Shown one piece after another: positions 1 to 9,521 of a stretch of 24,016 nt of DNA. Numbering within the stretch: the stretch's first letter is position 1; each line of letters starts with the position of its first letter. A program made the position numbers and the translations under genes. The notes beneath the pieces are model-generated. The model was not told the origin of the DNA and did not search any database. It was given only the letters and a program-made list of their open reading frames with translations. Where the stretch lies: positions 1 to 24,016 of the forward strand of contig NHIT01000002.1 in assembly GCA_002171925.1 (NCBI GenBank), given 5' to 3'. The DNA comes from Candidatus Pelagibacter sp. TMED196. GTDB taxonomy: Bacteria; Pseudomonadota; Alphaproteobacteria; Pelagibacterales; Pelagibacteraceae.

Positions 1-414
1 ACCTTCGGTCTTTAAAACTTTTTTCATATCTACTTCATAAGTTGCCATTTTTACTTTTTTTATCACCTCTCCTGTAAATCTAACAGAATTTACACCTAAA
101 GCACGTCCTTTACCTGGCTCACCAATCCAGCCTAAAAAAAATCCAACTAACTGCCACATTGCATCTAACCCCAGACATCCTGGCATAACAGGATCAGCTT
201 TAAAATGACAATCAAAGAACCACATTTTATCATTAATATCTAACTCAGCTTTAATACTCCCTTTTTTAAATTTTCCTTCATCTAATTTAATTTGTGTAAT
301 TCTATCAAACATTAACATTGGTGGTGATGGCAAACGTGCATTCCCTTCACCAAATAAATGACCGTTTGCACAATCGATTAATTCATTATAGTTGTAACTG
401 TTTTTTTGTTTCAT
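1..414 (-). CDS. fabA: 3-hydroxydecanoyl-ACP dehydratase/isomerase FabA (partial, 3' end outside window)
   Basis: FabA dehydrates 3-hydroxydecanoyl-ACP and isomerises the trans-2 product to cis-3-decenoyl-ACP, which starts anaerobic unsaturated fatty acid synthesis in the cytoplasm. The 138 visible residues (of about 170 in the family) start at an ATG at 414 and remain open to the window edge. The core at residues 65-96 is almost identical to the E. coli enzyme: WFFDCH with the catalytic His at 70, the [14 protein letters not shown] segment with the catalytic Asp at 84, then GFFLGW. Both numbers equal those of E. coli FabA. The GKGRALGV and VRFTGEV segments follow. It is divergent from irr with 71 bp between the starts. 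The fabA-irr neighbourhood is known from other alphaproteobacteria, where fabB usually follows fabA; here that would lie outside the window. Confidence 0.96.
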   Translation of the reverse strand, partial: MKQKNSYNYNELIDCANGHLFGEGNARLPSPPMLMFDRITQIKLDEGKFKKGSIKAELDINDKMWFFDCHFKADPVMPGCLGLDAMWQLVGFFLGWIGEPGKGRALGVNSVRFTGEVIKKVKMATYEVDMKKVLKTEG

Positions 415-433
415 TTTGAAAGCTAACAATTGC

Positions 434-461
434 TTGAGTTTTTAGCAATATCATATATAAA
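434..461 (+). promoter_or_regulatory. Candidate irr promoter
   Basis: A -35-like TTGAGT (434-439) and a -10-like TATAAA (456-461) are separated by 16 bp, giving an expected start about 18 nt before the irr ATG. In so AT-rich a spacer chance matches are common. A 6-bp inverted repeat, ATTGCT (429-434) and AGCAAT (444-449), overlaps the -35 element and could be an operator. Confidence 0.35.
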
Positions 462-485
462 ATTGAAAAATTATACAGTAAGTTA

Positions 486-908
486 ATGCAAAAAATGAAT
501 AATAAAAACAAGATTTTTATAGATAAACTCAGATCTTCAGGTCTGAGGCCCACAAATCAAAGAGTAGAAATAAGCAAATTTCTCTTTAATCGAAAAAAAA
601 CATTTCATTTCACAGTTGAAGAATTAAAAAACTCCATGAATCTAAAAAGGTCAAAAAAGATTTCTACTGCAACTTTTTATAACACCGTACACGCACTAAA
701 AAGTGCGGGACATTTGAAGGAATTCTCATTAGAAAATAACACATCATGTTATGATACAAATGTTACTTCTCACCATCACTTCTTTGATGATGGAAAAGTG
801 ATTGATATTAAGAGCGACAAAATTACCTTTCAAAAACTTCCAGAAGCCCCAAAAGGCAAGAAAATTAAAAACGTTGAAGTTGTAATAAGATTAGAAAATA
901 ATAATTAA
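486..908 (+). CDS. irr: Iron response regulator Irr (Fur superfamily)
   Basis: Irr is a Fur-family repressor/activator of alphaproteobacteria that follows heme availability rather than free iron and controls heme, iron and oxidative-stress genes. The 140 residues show the Fur winged-helix start (GLRPTNQRVEI, residues 19-29), the recognition-helix region STATFYNTVHAL (60-71) and the Irr hallmark triple His at 96-98 within a TSHHHFF segment. The C-terminal EVVIRLE tail is also typical of Irr rather than Fur, Zur or Mur. The only cysteine is Cys88, and there is no Cys-Pro heme regulatory motif like that near the N terminus of the Bradyrhizobium protein. Heme sensing, if present, would therefore rely on the His cluster. 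A second in-frame ATG lies at 495, and neither start has a clear Shine-Dalgarno. It sits between fabA and katG, and a candidate Irr operator lies just downstream. Confidence 0.9.
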   Translation: MQKMNNKNKIFIDKLRSSGLRPTNQRVEISKFLFNRKKTFHFTVEELKNSMNLKRSKKISTATFYNTVHALKSAGHLKEFSLENNTSCYDTNVTSHHHFFDDGKVIDIKSDKITFQKLPEAPKGKKIKNVEVVIRLENNN

Positions 909-931
909 TCTCAAAATCAGATCTTGCTGTA

Positions 932-3168
<2,237 letters not shown>

Positions 3169-3169
3169 A

Positions 3170-3418
3170 ATGACAGAACTAACTTCAGGTATATTTAATG
3201 CCTCAAAAAAAATCTACGACACAAATAGAGGTTCAATATTAAGAACAATTGTTTATACGATCGGTCACTTTGTGATTGCAATTACTGTATTAATGTTGGT
3301 TGCAGATGTATCTTTTTACATAGCATTAACAGATGCAATAGTTGAGCCTTTAGCAAATTCAGTTTGGTATTTTTTATTAGATAAGTTTTGGGCCTCAAAA
3401 GTAATGAAGAAAAGATAA
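3170..3418 (+). CDS. Small DUF2061 membrane protein
   Basis: An 82-residue protein of the DUF2061 family of predicted inner-membrane proteins, whose function is unknown. It shows the usual pattern: a short N-terminal region, a basic RGSILRTIVYTIGH segment, a first hydrophobic helix (about residues 31-53), an IALTDAIVEPLANSVWYFLLDKFW second hydrophobic region and a basic tail. Its ATG lies 1 bp after the katG stop, so it is almost certainly translated from the katG message and shares the Irr-type control proposed there. That context hints at a role in oxidative stress or iron handling, but this is inference only. The gene ends 1 bp from the stop of the convergent SH3 gene. Confidence 0.75.
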   Translation: MTELTSGIFNASKKIYDTNRGSILRTIVYTIGHFVIAITVLMLVADVSFYIALTDAIVEPLANSVWYFLLDKFWASKVMKKR

Positions 3419-3419
3419 G

Positions 3420-3866
3420 TTAAAGTCTACCAACTAAATTTTCTTTTCCCACCCACCCTGAAAATTTTTCTGTTTTAACTTTGCACCAATCACCTTTACA
3501 TTTCTTTATTAAAAATAACCTCCCTTTTTGAACTACAGCCAAAGGTTTAGAATATTTTGAAGATTTGTTAAAAATAATTAATTTATCTTTATTATTTAGC
3601 GCGGCCCTTTTTTTTGATAATTGGGAGATATGTATCCATCCTGAATTATTTTCGTGATCTTTGATTTTTCTAAAATTATATGATTTGTCTATAACTAACA
3701 CTGGTAAAAATTTTTTTTTATAAACTAATTTGATAGGATGATTTAAAGATGGCCCCTGCCTCAAATTAACCTTACTACTTCTTAGGGTTAGATAAAATTC
3801 TGTCTCTGCATATAAATTATTACCTATAAAAATAAATAATATTAAAAGAATTACTATTTTAACCAT
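3420..3866 (-). CDS. Exported bacterial SH3-domain protein
   Basis: A 148-residue protein with an N-terminal signal peptide (MVKIVILLILFIFIG, likely cleaved after the Ala at position 20) followed by two SH3b-like repeats. The first runs over about residues 27-83 and has a VNLRQGPSLNHPI motif and GWIHISQL. The second, around 95-145, ends in GDWCKVKTEKFSGWVGKENL. Such proteins are common in alphaproteobacteria as periplasmic SH3-domain proteins; some bind cell-wall peptides, but no enzymatic domain is present here. It is the last gene of the ubiE operon: its ATG overlaps the end of the moeB/thiF-like gene by 8 bp, so translation is probably coupled. Its substrate is not recognisable from sequence. 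Confidence 0.72.
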   Translation of the reverse strand: MVKIVILLILFIFIGNNLYAETEFYLTLRSSKVNLRQGPSLNHPIKLVYKKKFLPVLVIDKSYNFRKIKDHENNSGWIHISQLSKKRAALNNKDKLIIFNKSSKYSKPLAVVQKGRLFLIKKCKGDWCKVKTEKFSGWVGKENLVGRL

Positions 3867-4620
3867 GTAAATTTTTATTTTTACAATCAGGATTTTTTAA
3901 TAACTTAACAACCCTAAAATCAGAATTAAGAGAATTAAATATCATAACATTTCCTTTTTTTTTATTTTTTATATCTAGTATTGATTTTATAACTTCATTA
4001 GCTTGTAATGACCCCGCCACTCCAGCTAGAGTTGTCATGATACCATCAGTTTGGCAATTAACCTCATTATTCGGTATTTCTGGCATAAAACATCTGAAAC
4101 AGGCAGTTTTATTTCTAAAATCAAAATTAAATAATTGGCCATCAAACTTGTTTATAGCTGCAGAAATAAGTATTTTTTTATTTTTTACACAATAGTCATT
4201 TATTAAATATCTTGTTTTGAAGTTATCTGTTCCATCACAAATAATAGAATAATTTTTTCCAATTTTTTTTATATTATCTATGTCAATTTTATTTTTATAA
4301 ATATCAACAGATATTTTACTATTTATATTTTTTATCATTTGTTTAGCGATTAATACTTTTTTTTTACCTATATCTTTTTTGGTAAATAAAATTTGTCTAC
4401 TCAAATTTGAGATTTCTATAATATCATGATCTACAATTCCAATATTACCAACCCCAGAATATGCAAGATATAAAATTAAAGGACAGCCAAGGCCACCCGC
4501 ACCAACCACTAAAACTTTTGAGTTAAAAATTTTTTTTTGTCCAATAACTCCAATTTTCTTTAGAATTAGTTGTTTATAATATTTCTGATAATCTTCACCT
4601 TTAATTGAGGTTTTTTTCAT
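3859..4620 (-). CDS. MoeB/ThiF-family sulfur-carrier adenylyltransferase
   Basis: A 253-residue E1-like enzyme that adenylates the C-terminal glycine of a ubiquitin-like sulfur carrier (MoaD in molybdopterin or ThiS in thiamine synthesis). The ATP-binding loop GAGGLG is at residues 40-45, the catalytic-site SNLSRQ at 71-76, and the Mg-binding DGTDN at 129-133. Zinc ligands Cys174 and Cys177 (CFRC) are intact, and a conserved Cys189 stands in VNCQTDG. The second zinc pair is incomplete: Cys246 is followed three residues later by Lys249 where MoeB has Cys. No rhodanese domain is fused. Neighbours do not decide between MoeB and ThiF, so no symbol is given. Its start overlaps the end of coaBC by 20 bp, which implies coupled translation. 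Confidence 0.86.
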   Translation of the reverse strand: MKKTSIKGEDYQKYYKQLILKKIGVIGQKKIFNSKVLVVGAGGLGCPLILYLAYSGVGNIGIVDHDIIEISNLSRQILFTKKDIGKKKVLIAKQMIKNINSKISVDIYKNKIDIDNIKKIGKNYSIICDGTDNFKTRYLINDYCVKNKKILISAAINKFDGQLFNFDFRNKTACFRCFMPEIPNNEVNCQTDGIMTTLAGVAGSLQANEVIKSILDIKNKKKGNVMIFNSLNSDFRVVKLLKNPDCKNKNLHG

Positions 4621-5824
4621 TGGCGAGAAATGTATCTACAATTTTTTTGGCAACGATTGAAGCAATAAATTTTTTTGAATTTTTCTTAACTTTCTCAGCT
4701 TTTCCATTTTTATCAATTATAACTACTTCATTATAATCACTGTGAAAGCCCCTATCTTTTTTTGAAACATCATTAGCAATTATCATATCACAAAATTTTT
4801 CCTGTAATTTGATTTTGGAGTTCCTTATTAAGTTTTCTGTCTCAGCAGAAAAACCAATTAAAAGTTTTGGTCTAAATCTGTTACTTTTTCCGAGAAAACT
4901 TAAAATATCTGGATTTTTTTCTATTTTAATCTCTTTTATTTGATTTTTTTTTATTTTATTTGTCTCTGAAGATATTGGTTTAAAGTCAGATACTGCTGCC
5001 GCACATACAGCAATATGAGTTGGTAATTTTTTTTTTACTTCTTCTAACATTTGTTTACCAGTTATTACTCTTTTAACTCTTATCTCATTATCATATTTCA
5101 ATTTTGTTGGACCCGATATTAATGTGGTATTAACTCCCAGCCTTTTTAATTCTAAAGCAATTTCATAGCCCTGTTTTCCACTTGACTCATTAGATATGAA
5201 TCTAACTGGATCAATATATTCTTTAGTCGGACCAGTTGTAACTATAGCCTTTATCTTTTTTACTTTGAGGAAATCTTTTTTTTTAAAAAATCTAGATAAA
5301 AAAGATAAAATTTGACGTGGACTTGACATTTTTCCTTTTCCATACTCTCCACAAGCCATCTCACCATCTTCTGGGCCTATAAACTTATATCCATAATCAA
5401 GGAGCGAATTTAAATTTTTCTGTGTAGCTTTATGCTCCCACATTCTTACATTCATGGCTGGAACTAAAAATATTTCTTTATTTGATGCTAGAATAATAGT
5501 GGAAGCAAGGTCATCAGCACTTCCTTTGCTTAATCTAGACATAAAATTTGCCGTTGTTGGTAAAACCAATATTAAGTCAGCCCATCTCGATAAGGAGATA
5601 TGATCAATATTTCCCTTTTTTTTTTCGTCAAATACTTCTTCAAAAACTCTACTTTTTGACAAAGAAGACAAGGATAATGAGGTTACAAATTTTTTTCCAC
5701 TTTTTGTTAAAACTACTTTTACTGAACAACCTTTTTTCTGAAGAAGTCTTATTAGATCAAGAGACTTATAAGCAGAAATACCCCCACCTATTACTAACAA
5801 AATTTTTTTGTTTTCCAAGCTCAT
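4601..5824 (-). CDS. coaBC: Bifunctional phosphopantothenoylcysteine decarboxylase/synthetase
   Basis: CoaBC (Dfp) joins 4'-phosphopantothenate to cysteine (CoaB) and then decarboxylates the product (CoaC) in coenzyme A synthesis. The N-terminal flavoprotein half has GGGISAYK (residues 13-20), catalytic His75, PAMN (122-125), and the active-site Cys158 in GEMACGEYGKGKM. The CoaB half begins near residue 190 with TTGPTKEYIDPVRFISNESSG and has catalytic Lys282 in AAAVSDFKP, equivalent to Lys289 of E. coli. I chose the ATG at 5824 (407 residues), which is 6 bp after the ubiB stop and has GGGA directly upstream. A TTG at 5830 would add two residues. It belongs to the ubiE-ubiB-coaBC block common in alphaproteobacteria; the dut gene often found next is absent here. 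Confidence 0.95.
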   Translation of the reverse strand: MSLENKKILLVIGGGISAYKSLDLIRLLQKKGCSVKVVLTKSGKKFVTSLSLSSLSKSRVFEEVFDEKKKGNIDHISLSRWADLILVLPTTANFMSRLSKGSADDLASTIILASNKEIFLVPAMNVRMWEHKATQKNLNSLLDYGYKFIGPEDGEMACGEYGKGKMSSPRQILSFLSRFFKKKDFLKVKKIKAIVTTGPTKEYIDPVRFISNESSGKQGYEIALELKRLGVNTTLISGPTKLKYDNEIRVKRVITGKQMLEEVKKKLPTHIAVCAAAVSDFKPISSETNKIKKNQIKEIKIEKNPDILSFLGKSNRFRPKLLIGFSAETENLIRNSKIKLQEKFCDMIIANDVSKKDRGFHSDYNEVVIIDKNGKAEKVKKNSKKFIASIVAKKIVDTFLANEKNLN

Positions 5825-5830
5825 TCCCAA

Positions 5831-7396
5831 TTAAAATACTATAAATAGTCCTATTACAACACCTAAAATAACTATAATCATGTTGTTTCTTAAATTTTTT
5901 AATTTTAATTCCTCAACCTCAAAATTTTTTCCAGAAACTGAGTTAAGGTTAAATTTTCCTTCCGCAATCATTTGCAAAGTCGTATTAGCATTATCCATTA
6001 CATTTGGTAAGTCAGGGATTTTTTGCAAAATATCTTTAGATAATTCAATAGTATTTTTAATAGTTGATTTAGGGCCTTTTATACTTTGCATCCAATTTTC
6101 TAGGACTGGACGAGATACTTGCCAAATATTTGTTTCTGGATTAATTTTTCTTGCTACCCCTTCAACTACAACCATGGTTTTCTGCAAAAGTAATAATTGA
6201 GTTTGTGTGTGCATATTAAATTTTTCAGTAATTTCAAATAGTTGTCCTAATAAATTCGCACCTGAAATATCTTTAATCGATTGGCCGAAAATGGGTTCTC
6301 CGATAGATCTCAAAGCTTGTGTTAGTTCATCCTTTGAAGTATTAACTGGAACTAAACCTGCCAAGAAATGCATTTCAGCAACTTTACTATAATCTCTATT
6401 TATAAATCCAAAAAGTATTTCAGCTAAATATTTTCTGTTATTTTTATCTAATCTTCCCATTATTCCAAAATCAACAGGAACTATGTTGCCATCTTTATCA
6501 ACAAAAAGATTACCTTGGTGCATATCAGCATGAAAAAATCCATCCCGCACAGCCTGTTTTAAAAATATTTGTATTAAGTTTTCAGAAAGTATTTTTAAAT
6601 CAACATTTAAACTTTTAATTTTCACAGTATCTCGTATAGAAACACCCTCAATTTTATCAAGTGTTAAAATTTTTTTCGAAGTGAAATTCCAATATATTTT
6701 TGGAACCTTAATACCCTTGTCATTTAAAGTGTTTTCTCTGAGTTCACTAGCAGCCGCTGCCTCAAAACGAAGATCCATCTCCATGTTAGTAATTTGTTTT
6801 AAAAGAAAAATTACTTCTACTAGTCTTAATCTTTTAGTTTTTCTGAAAATATTTTCAATTAAATAAGCTAGAAAATTTAGTGCATCTAATTCTTCATTAA
6901 ATATTTTTTGTATATTGGGTCTAAGAATTTTAATTGCCAAATCTTTTTCAGAACCATCAATTTCTATTTTAGCAAAATGTACTTGAGCTATAGAGGCTGC
7001 CGCAATTGGTTCACTTACATTTTTGATTTTGGAGTTAAATTTTTCACCAATTTCTTTTTTGATTATTTGCTTAGCTTCAGATGTATTAAAAGCAGGTAAT
7101 TTATCTTGTAATTTTTCTAAACTTTTTGCAATTTCTTCTCCAATAATATCCGGTCTTGTTGCAAGAAACTGCCCCAATTTTATAAATGTAGGACCCATGC
7201 TTTCAAGCGATCCGCATAATTTTTCACCTGGTGATTTGTTTAGAGCCGCTAATTTTTTTGATGAACCAATTGAAAATAAGTAGACAATAAATTTAAAAAA
7301 ATTTGGAACAGGCTTTATATTATCAATAGTATCGACTGCACCTGATTCAGCCAGTTTTCTTAAAATTTTAAATAAATTGAATATTTTGTTAAACAT
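5831..7396 (-). CDS. ubiB: Ubiquinone biosynthesis protein UbiB (ABC1/ADCK atypical kinase)
   Basis: UbiB is a membrane-anchored atypical kinase/ATPase required for ubiquinone synthesis, thought to help extract or present lipid intermediates. In the 521-residue product the family-specific KxGQ motif is KLGQ (residues 73-76), the Ala-rich nucleotide loop lies in PIAAASIAQVHFAKI (130-144), and the kinase-like catalytic loop HADMHQGN is at 289-296 with DFG at 309-311. The last 18 or so residues form a hydrophobic membrane anchor. The reading frame can be extended to a TTG at 7411, inside ubiE. I prefer the ATG at 7396, 2 bp past the ubiE stop, with a GGAAA Shine-Dalgarno-like stretch 8 nt upstream. 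It sits directly between ubiE and coaBC in one operon. Confidence 0.95.
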   Translation of the reverse strand: MFNKIFNLFKILRKLAESGAVDTIDNIKPVPNFFKFIVYLFSIGSSKKLAALNKSPGEKLCGSLESMGPTFIKLGQFLATRPDIIGEEIAKSLEKLQDKLPAFNTSEAKQIIKKEIGEKFNSKIKNVSEPIAAASIAQVHFAKIEIDGSEKDLAIKILRPNIQKIFNEELDALNFLAYLIENIFRKTKRLRLVEVIFLLKQITNMEMDLRFEAAAASELRENTLNDKGIKVPKIYWNFTSKKILTLDKIEGVSIRDTVKIKSLNVDLKILSENLIQIFLKQAVRDGFFHADMHQGNLFVDKDGNIVPVDFGIMGRLDKNNRKYLAEILFGFINRDYSKVAEMHFLAGLVPVNTSKDELTQALRSIGEPIFGQSIKDISGANLLGQLFEITEKFNMHTQTQLLLLQKTMVVVEGVARKINPETNIWQVSRPVLENWMQSIKGPKSTIKNTIELSKDILQKIPDLPNVMDNANTTLQMIAEGKFNLNSVSGKNFEVEELKLKNLRNNMIIVILGVVIGLFIVF

Positions 7397-7398
7397 TA

Positions 7399-8103
7399 TT
7401 AAATTTTCCAAGCCGAATGGATTGCAACTACACCAACAGATAGGTTTCTATACTCCACATTGTTAAAACCACTTTCTTCTATAATTTTTTTGAAAGTTTC
7501 TTGATCATAAAACTCATCTATTGTTTTAATTAAATAATCATATGGTTCAGCATCACCAACAATATATTTACCAAGCAAAGGTATTGTTTTGGAGTATGCT
7601 TTATACATTTTACTAATGTATTCGTTTTCAACTTTTGAGAACTCTAAACAAATAAATCTTCCGCCCCCTTTCAGAACTCTACGAGCTTCTTTCAAAGCCA
7701 TTCTAATATTTGAAAAATTTCTTACCCCAAAACTTACTGAGTAAATGTCAAATGTATTATCCAGAAACGGTAATTTTTCAGCATTTGATACGCTCCAATT
7801 AATTCTGTTTAAATATTTTAATTTTTTTTTGCCCTGATCAATCATAAGTTTGTTTGGATCAACGCAAGTAACATTACCTTGATTTTTTACTCTCTTTAAA
7901 AATGCAGCTGCTATATCACCTGTGCCTGTAGCCATATCAATTAAGTGGTCATCTTTTTTGGGATTCATCCATTCAATTAATCTTTGTTTCCATAAGCGAT
8001 GTATTCCCAAGGACATTAAATCATTCATAATGTCATATTTATTAAAAACACTATTAAAAACTTTTGTTGCTTTTTTTATTTTTGACTGATTAATATTTGT
8101 CAT
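7399..8103 (-). CDS. ubiE: Demethylmenaquinone/2-octaprenyl-6-methoxy-1,4-benzoquinol C-methyltransferase UbiE
   Basis: UbiE is the SAM-dependent C-methyltransferase of ubiquinone (and, where present, menaquinone) synthesis. The 234-residue protein shows the Rossmann motif I LIDMATGTGDIA (about residues 54-65), the acidic CVDPNKLMIDQGKKK after strand 2, the family signature SFGVRNFSN (about 129-137), and the LKGGGRFICLEFS post-motif. It starts with an ATG at 8103 and is the first gene of the minus-strand operon with ubiB, coaBC, the moeB/thiF-like gene and the SH3 gene. Its start codon is only 15 bp from that of the divergent mutM, so the promoters for both directions must overlap the opposite coding sequence or be extremely compact. 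Confidence 0.95.
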   Translation of the reverse strand: MTNINQSKIKKATKVFNSVFNKYDIMNDLMSLGIHRLWKQRLIEWMNPKKDDHLIDMATGTGDIAAAFLKRVKNQGNVTCVDPNKLMIDQGKKKLKYLNRINWSVSNAEKLPFLDNTFDIYSVSFGVRNFSNIRMALKEARRVLKGGGRFICLEFSKVENEYISKMYKAYSKTIPLLGKYIVGDAEPYDYLIKTIDEFYDQETFKKIIEESGFNNVEYRNLSVGVVAIHSAWKI

Positions 8104-8118
8104 ATTATAAATAGTTAT

Positions 8119-8994
8119 ATGCCAGAATTACCGGAAGTTGAAGTTGTTAGAAGATCTCTAAATGAATTAATCCCAGGCTTAAAAATCAACAAAGTCAGTA
8201 TTTATGATAGAAATTTAAGGTATAAAATCAGCAAACAATTTAAAAAAGCTATTCAAGGCCAAAAAGTATTATCCGCAATTAGAAGAGGAAAATTTTTACT
8301 AATTGAGCTTAAAAATAAAAATTTTATTTTAATTCACTTAGGTATGACTGGAAAAATTTTAATTAAAAAAAAATCTAGCAAATCAACTGTTTTTACTGAC
8401 TATTATTTTGATAGAAAAATAATAAAAAAACACAATCATTTAAAAATTAAATTTAGTAACTCAATTGATTTAATATACAATGATATAAGAAAATTTGGTT
8501 TTTTAAAAATTTTAAATTATAAGAATTTAAATTCTGATAAGCATATTTCCAAGTTAGGTCCTGAACCTTTAAGTTTGGCTTTCAATTTTAACTATCTTAA
8601 AAATAAATGCAAAAATAAACATATTTATATTAAAAATTTTATAATGGATCAAAAAAATATAAGTGGATTAGGAAATATTTATTCAAATGAAATATTATTT
8701 ATTAGCTCAATACACCCAAAAAAAGTGACCTGTAAATTGTCAGATGATCAAATTTCTAAAATTATTTCGAGTACTAAAAGTATATTAAAAGAAGCAATAC
8801 AACTTGGAGGTTCATCCATCAAAGATTTCAATAGTATTTCAGGTAAGAAGGGAGATTTCCAGAAAAAATTCAAGGTTTATAACAGAGCGGATAAATCATG
8901 TTTAAAGCCCAAATGTAAGGGAAAAATAAAAAAATTATATATCGGCAATAGATCAACTTTTTATTGTCAAAATTGTCAGAAATTTAAACATTGA
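8119..8994 (+). CDS. mutM: Formamidopyrimidine-DNA glycosylase MutM (Fpg)
   Basis: MutM removes 8-oxoguanine and formamidopyrimidines from DNA and nicks the abasic site. The 291-residue protein begins MPELPEVE, giving the catalytic N-terminal Pro and Glu after Met removal; the conserved Lys58 is in RRGKFLL. DNA-contacting motifs are present: IHLGMTG, YNDIRKFGF and GLGNIYSNE. The C-terminal zinc finger has Cys261, Cys266, Cys283 and Cys286. The first pair is spaced by four residues rather than two as in E. coli; I believe this spacing occurs in other alphaproteobacterial Fpg proteins. It is followed after 32 bp by rpsT, an arrangement (mutM-rpsT-dnaA) common in the class, and is divergent from ubiE. 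Confidence 0.95.
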   Translation: MPELPEVEVVRRSLNELIPGLKINKVSIYDRNLRYKISKQFKKAIQGQKVLSAIRRGKFLLIELKNKNFILIHLGMTGKILIKKKSSKSTVFTDYYFDRKIIKKHNHLKIKFSNSIDLIYNDIRKFGFLKILNYKNLNSDKHISKLGPEPLSLAFNFNYLKNKCKNKHIYIKNFIMDQKNISGLGNIYSNEILFISSIHPKKVTCKLSDDQISKIISSTKSILKEAIQLGGSSIKDFNSISGKKGDFQKKFKVYNRADKSCLKPKCKGKIKKLYIGNRSTFYCQNCQKFKH

Positions 8995-9026
8995 CCAGAA
9001 TATTTTGAAGATATAGGTTCCGATCA

Positions 9027-9293
9027 ATGCCAAATATAAAATCTGCAATTCGCAAGGTAAAAAGGATTAAAAAACAGACTGAAGTAAACAAATTTCGGAA
9101 AAATAGGTATAAACAAGCAATAAAAAAAATACAAAAGTTAATTGAGAAGAAAGATATAAAAGAAATTAATAAATATTTCCCTACTTTCCAGTCTGAGTTG
9201 ATGAAAGTTGCAAAATCTGGGGTTATTAAGAAAAAAAATCTGTCAAGAAAGATTTCAAAAATTTCCAAAAGAATAAAAAAAATCACGAAATAG
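9027..9293 (+). CDS. rpsT: Small ribosomal subunit protein S20
   Basis: S20 is a primary 16S rRNA-binding protein of the small subunit. The 88-residue, very basic protein starts MPNIKSAIRKVKRIKK, has the QAIKKIQKLIE helix and the conserved KSGVIKKKNLSRKISKISKRI C-terminal region, and matches the usual length of S20. The ATG at 9027 is preceded by no strong Shine-Dalgarno. It sits between mutM and dnaA and is followed at once by two hairpins and a T-tract. Confidence 0.95.
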   Translation: MPNIKSAIRKVKRIKKQTEVNKFRKNRYKQAIKKIQKLIEKKDIKEINKYFPTFQSELMKVAKSGVIKKKNLSRKISKISKRIKKITK

Positions 9294-9358
9294 TTGAATT
9301 AAACCTGGCCGTTAATTCAATAACAATTTGGAGTTGTTAAAAAATTTTTTTTTTTTTT
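9294..9358 (+). terminator. Tandem-hairpin terminator after rpsT
   Basis: Directly after the rpsT stop lies a perfect 9-bp inverted repeat TTGAATTAA (9294-9302) and TTAATTCAA (9312-9320) with a 9-nt loop. A second repeat follows, TAACAA (9321-9326) and TTGTTA (9334-9339) with a 7-nt loop. Five A and then 14 T complete the pattern (9340-9358). The T-run after the second hairpin resembles an intrinsic terminator, although both stems are AT-rich and weak. Confidence 0.6.
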
Positions 9359-9521
9359 AAATTACTACATTTAGAGAAATTGTATTTGAGGTTGAAAAAA
9401 AATTCATTTTCTCTCCTAACGTTCATTCTACAACCCAGATCGAATTAATTTTTATAATTGAAAAAAAAAAATTGAATTTAAAAAAAATAAGTTATAAAAA
9501 ATATTTTATTTTTTTAATTTC
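9359..9521 (+). promoter_or_regulatory. dnaA upstream region
   Basis: This 163-bp non-coding stretch should carry the dnaA promoter. A possible pair is TTGAAT (9472-9477) and TATAAA (9493-9498) with a short 15-bp spacer. A 7-bp inverted repeat AGAGAAA (9373-9379) and TTTCTCT (9408-9414) lies upstream. I found no copy of the DnaA box TTATCCACA or close variants on either strand, so the sequence does not support an origin here. Confidence 0.35.

Noticed and set aside
5548..7283. Several plus-strand frames of 61-106 codons over ubiB and coaBC
   Set aside because: All are shadows of the conserved minus-strand genes and show no family motif.
7397..7411. TTG start for ubiB at 7411
   Set aside because: An ATG at 7396 sits just after the ubiE stop with a better-placed GGAAA sequence; the extra five residues have no support.
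8984..9286. 100-codon minus-strand open frame over rpsT
   Set aside because: It is antisense to a clear S20 gene, is Phe/Leu/Ile-rich as expected from the complement of Lys/Glu codons, and resembles no family.
9294..9521. Chromosomal origin next to dnaA
   Set aside because: No TTATCCACA-like DnaA boxes were found on either strand here or in 12028-12158, and AT-richness is no evidence in this genome.
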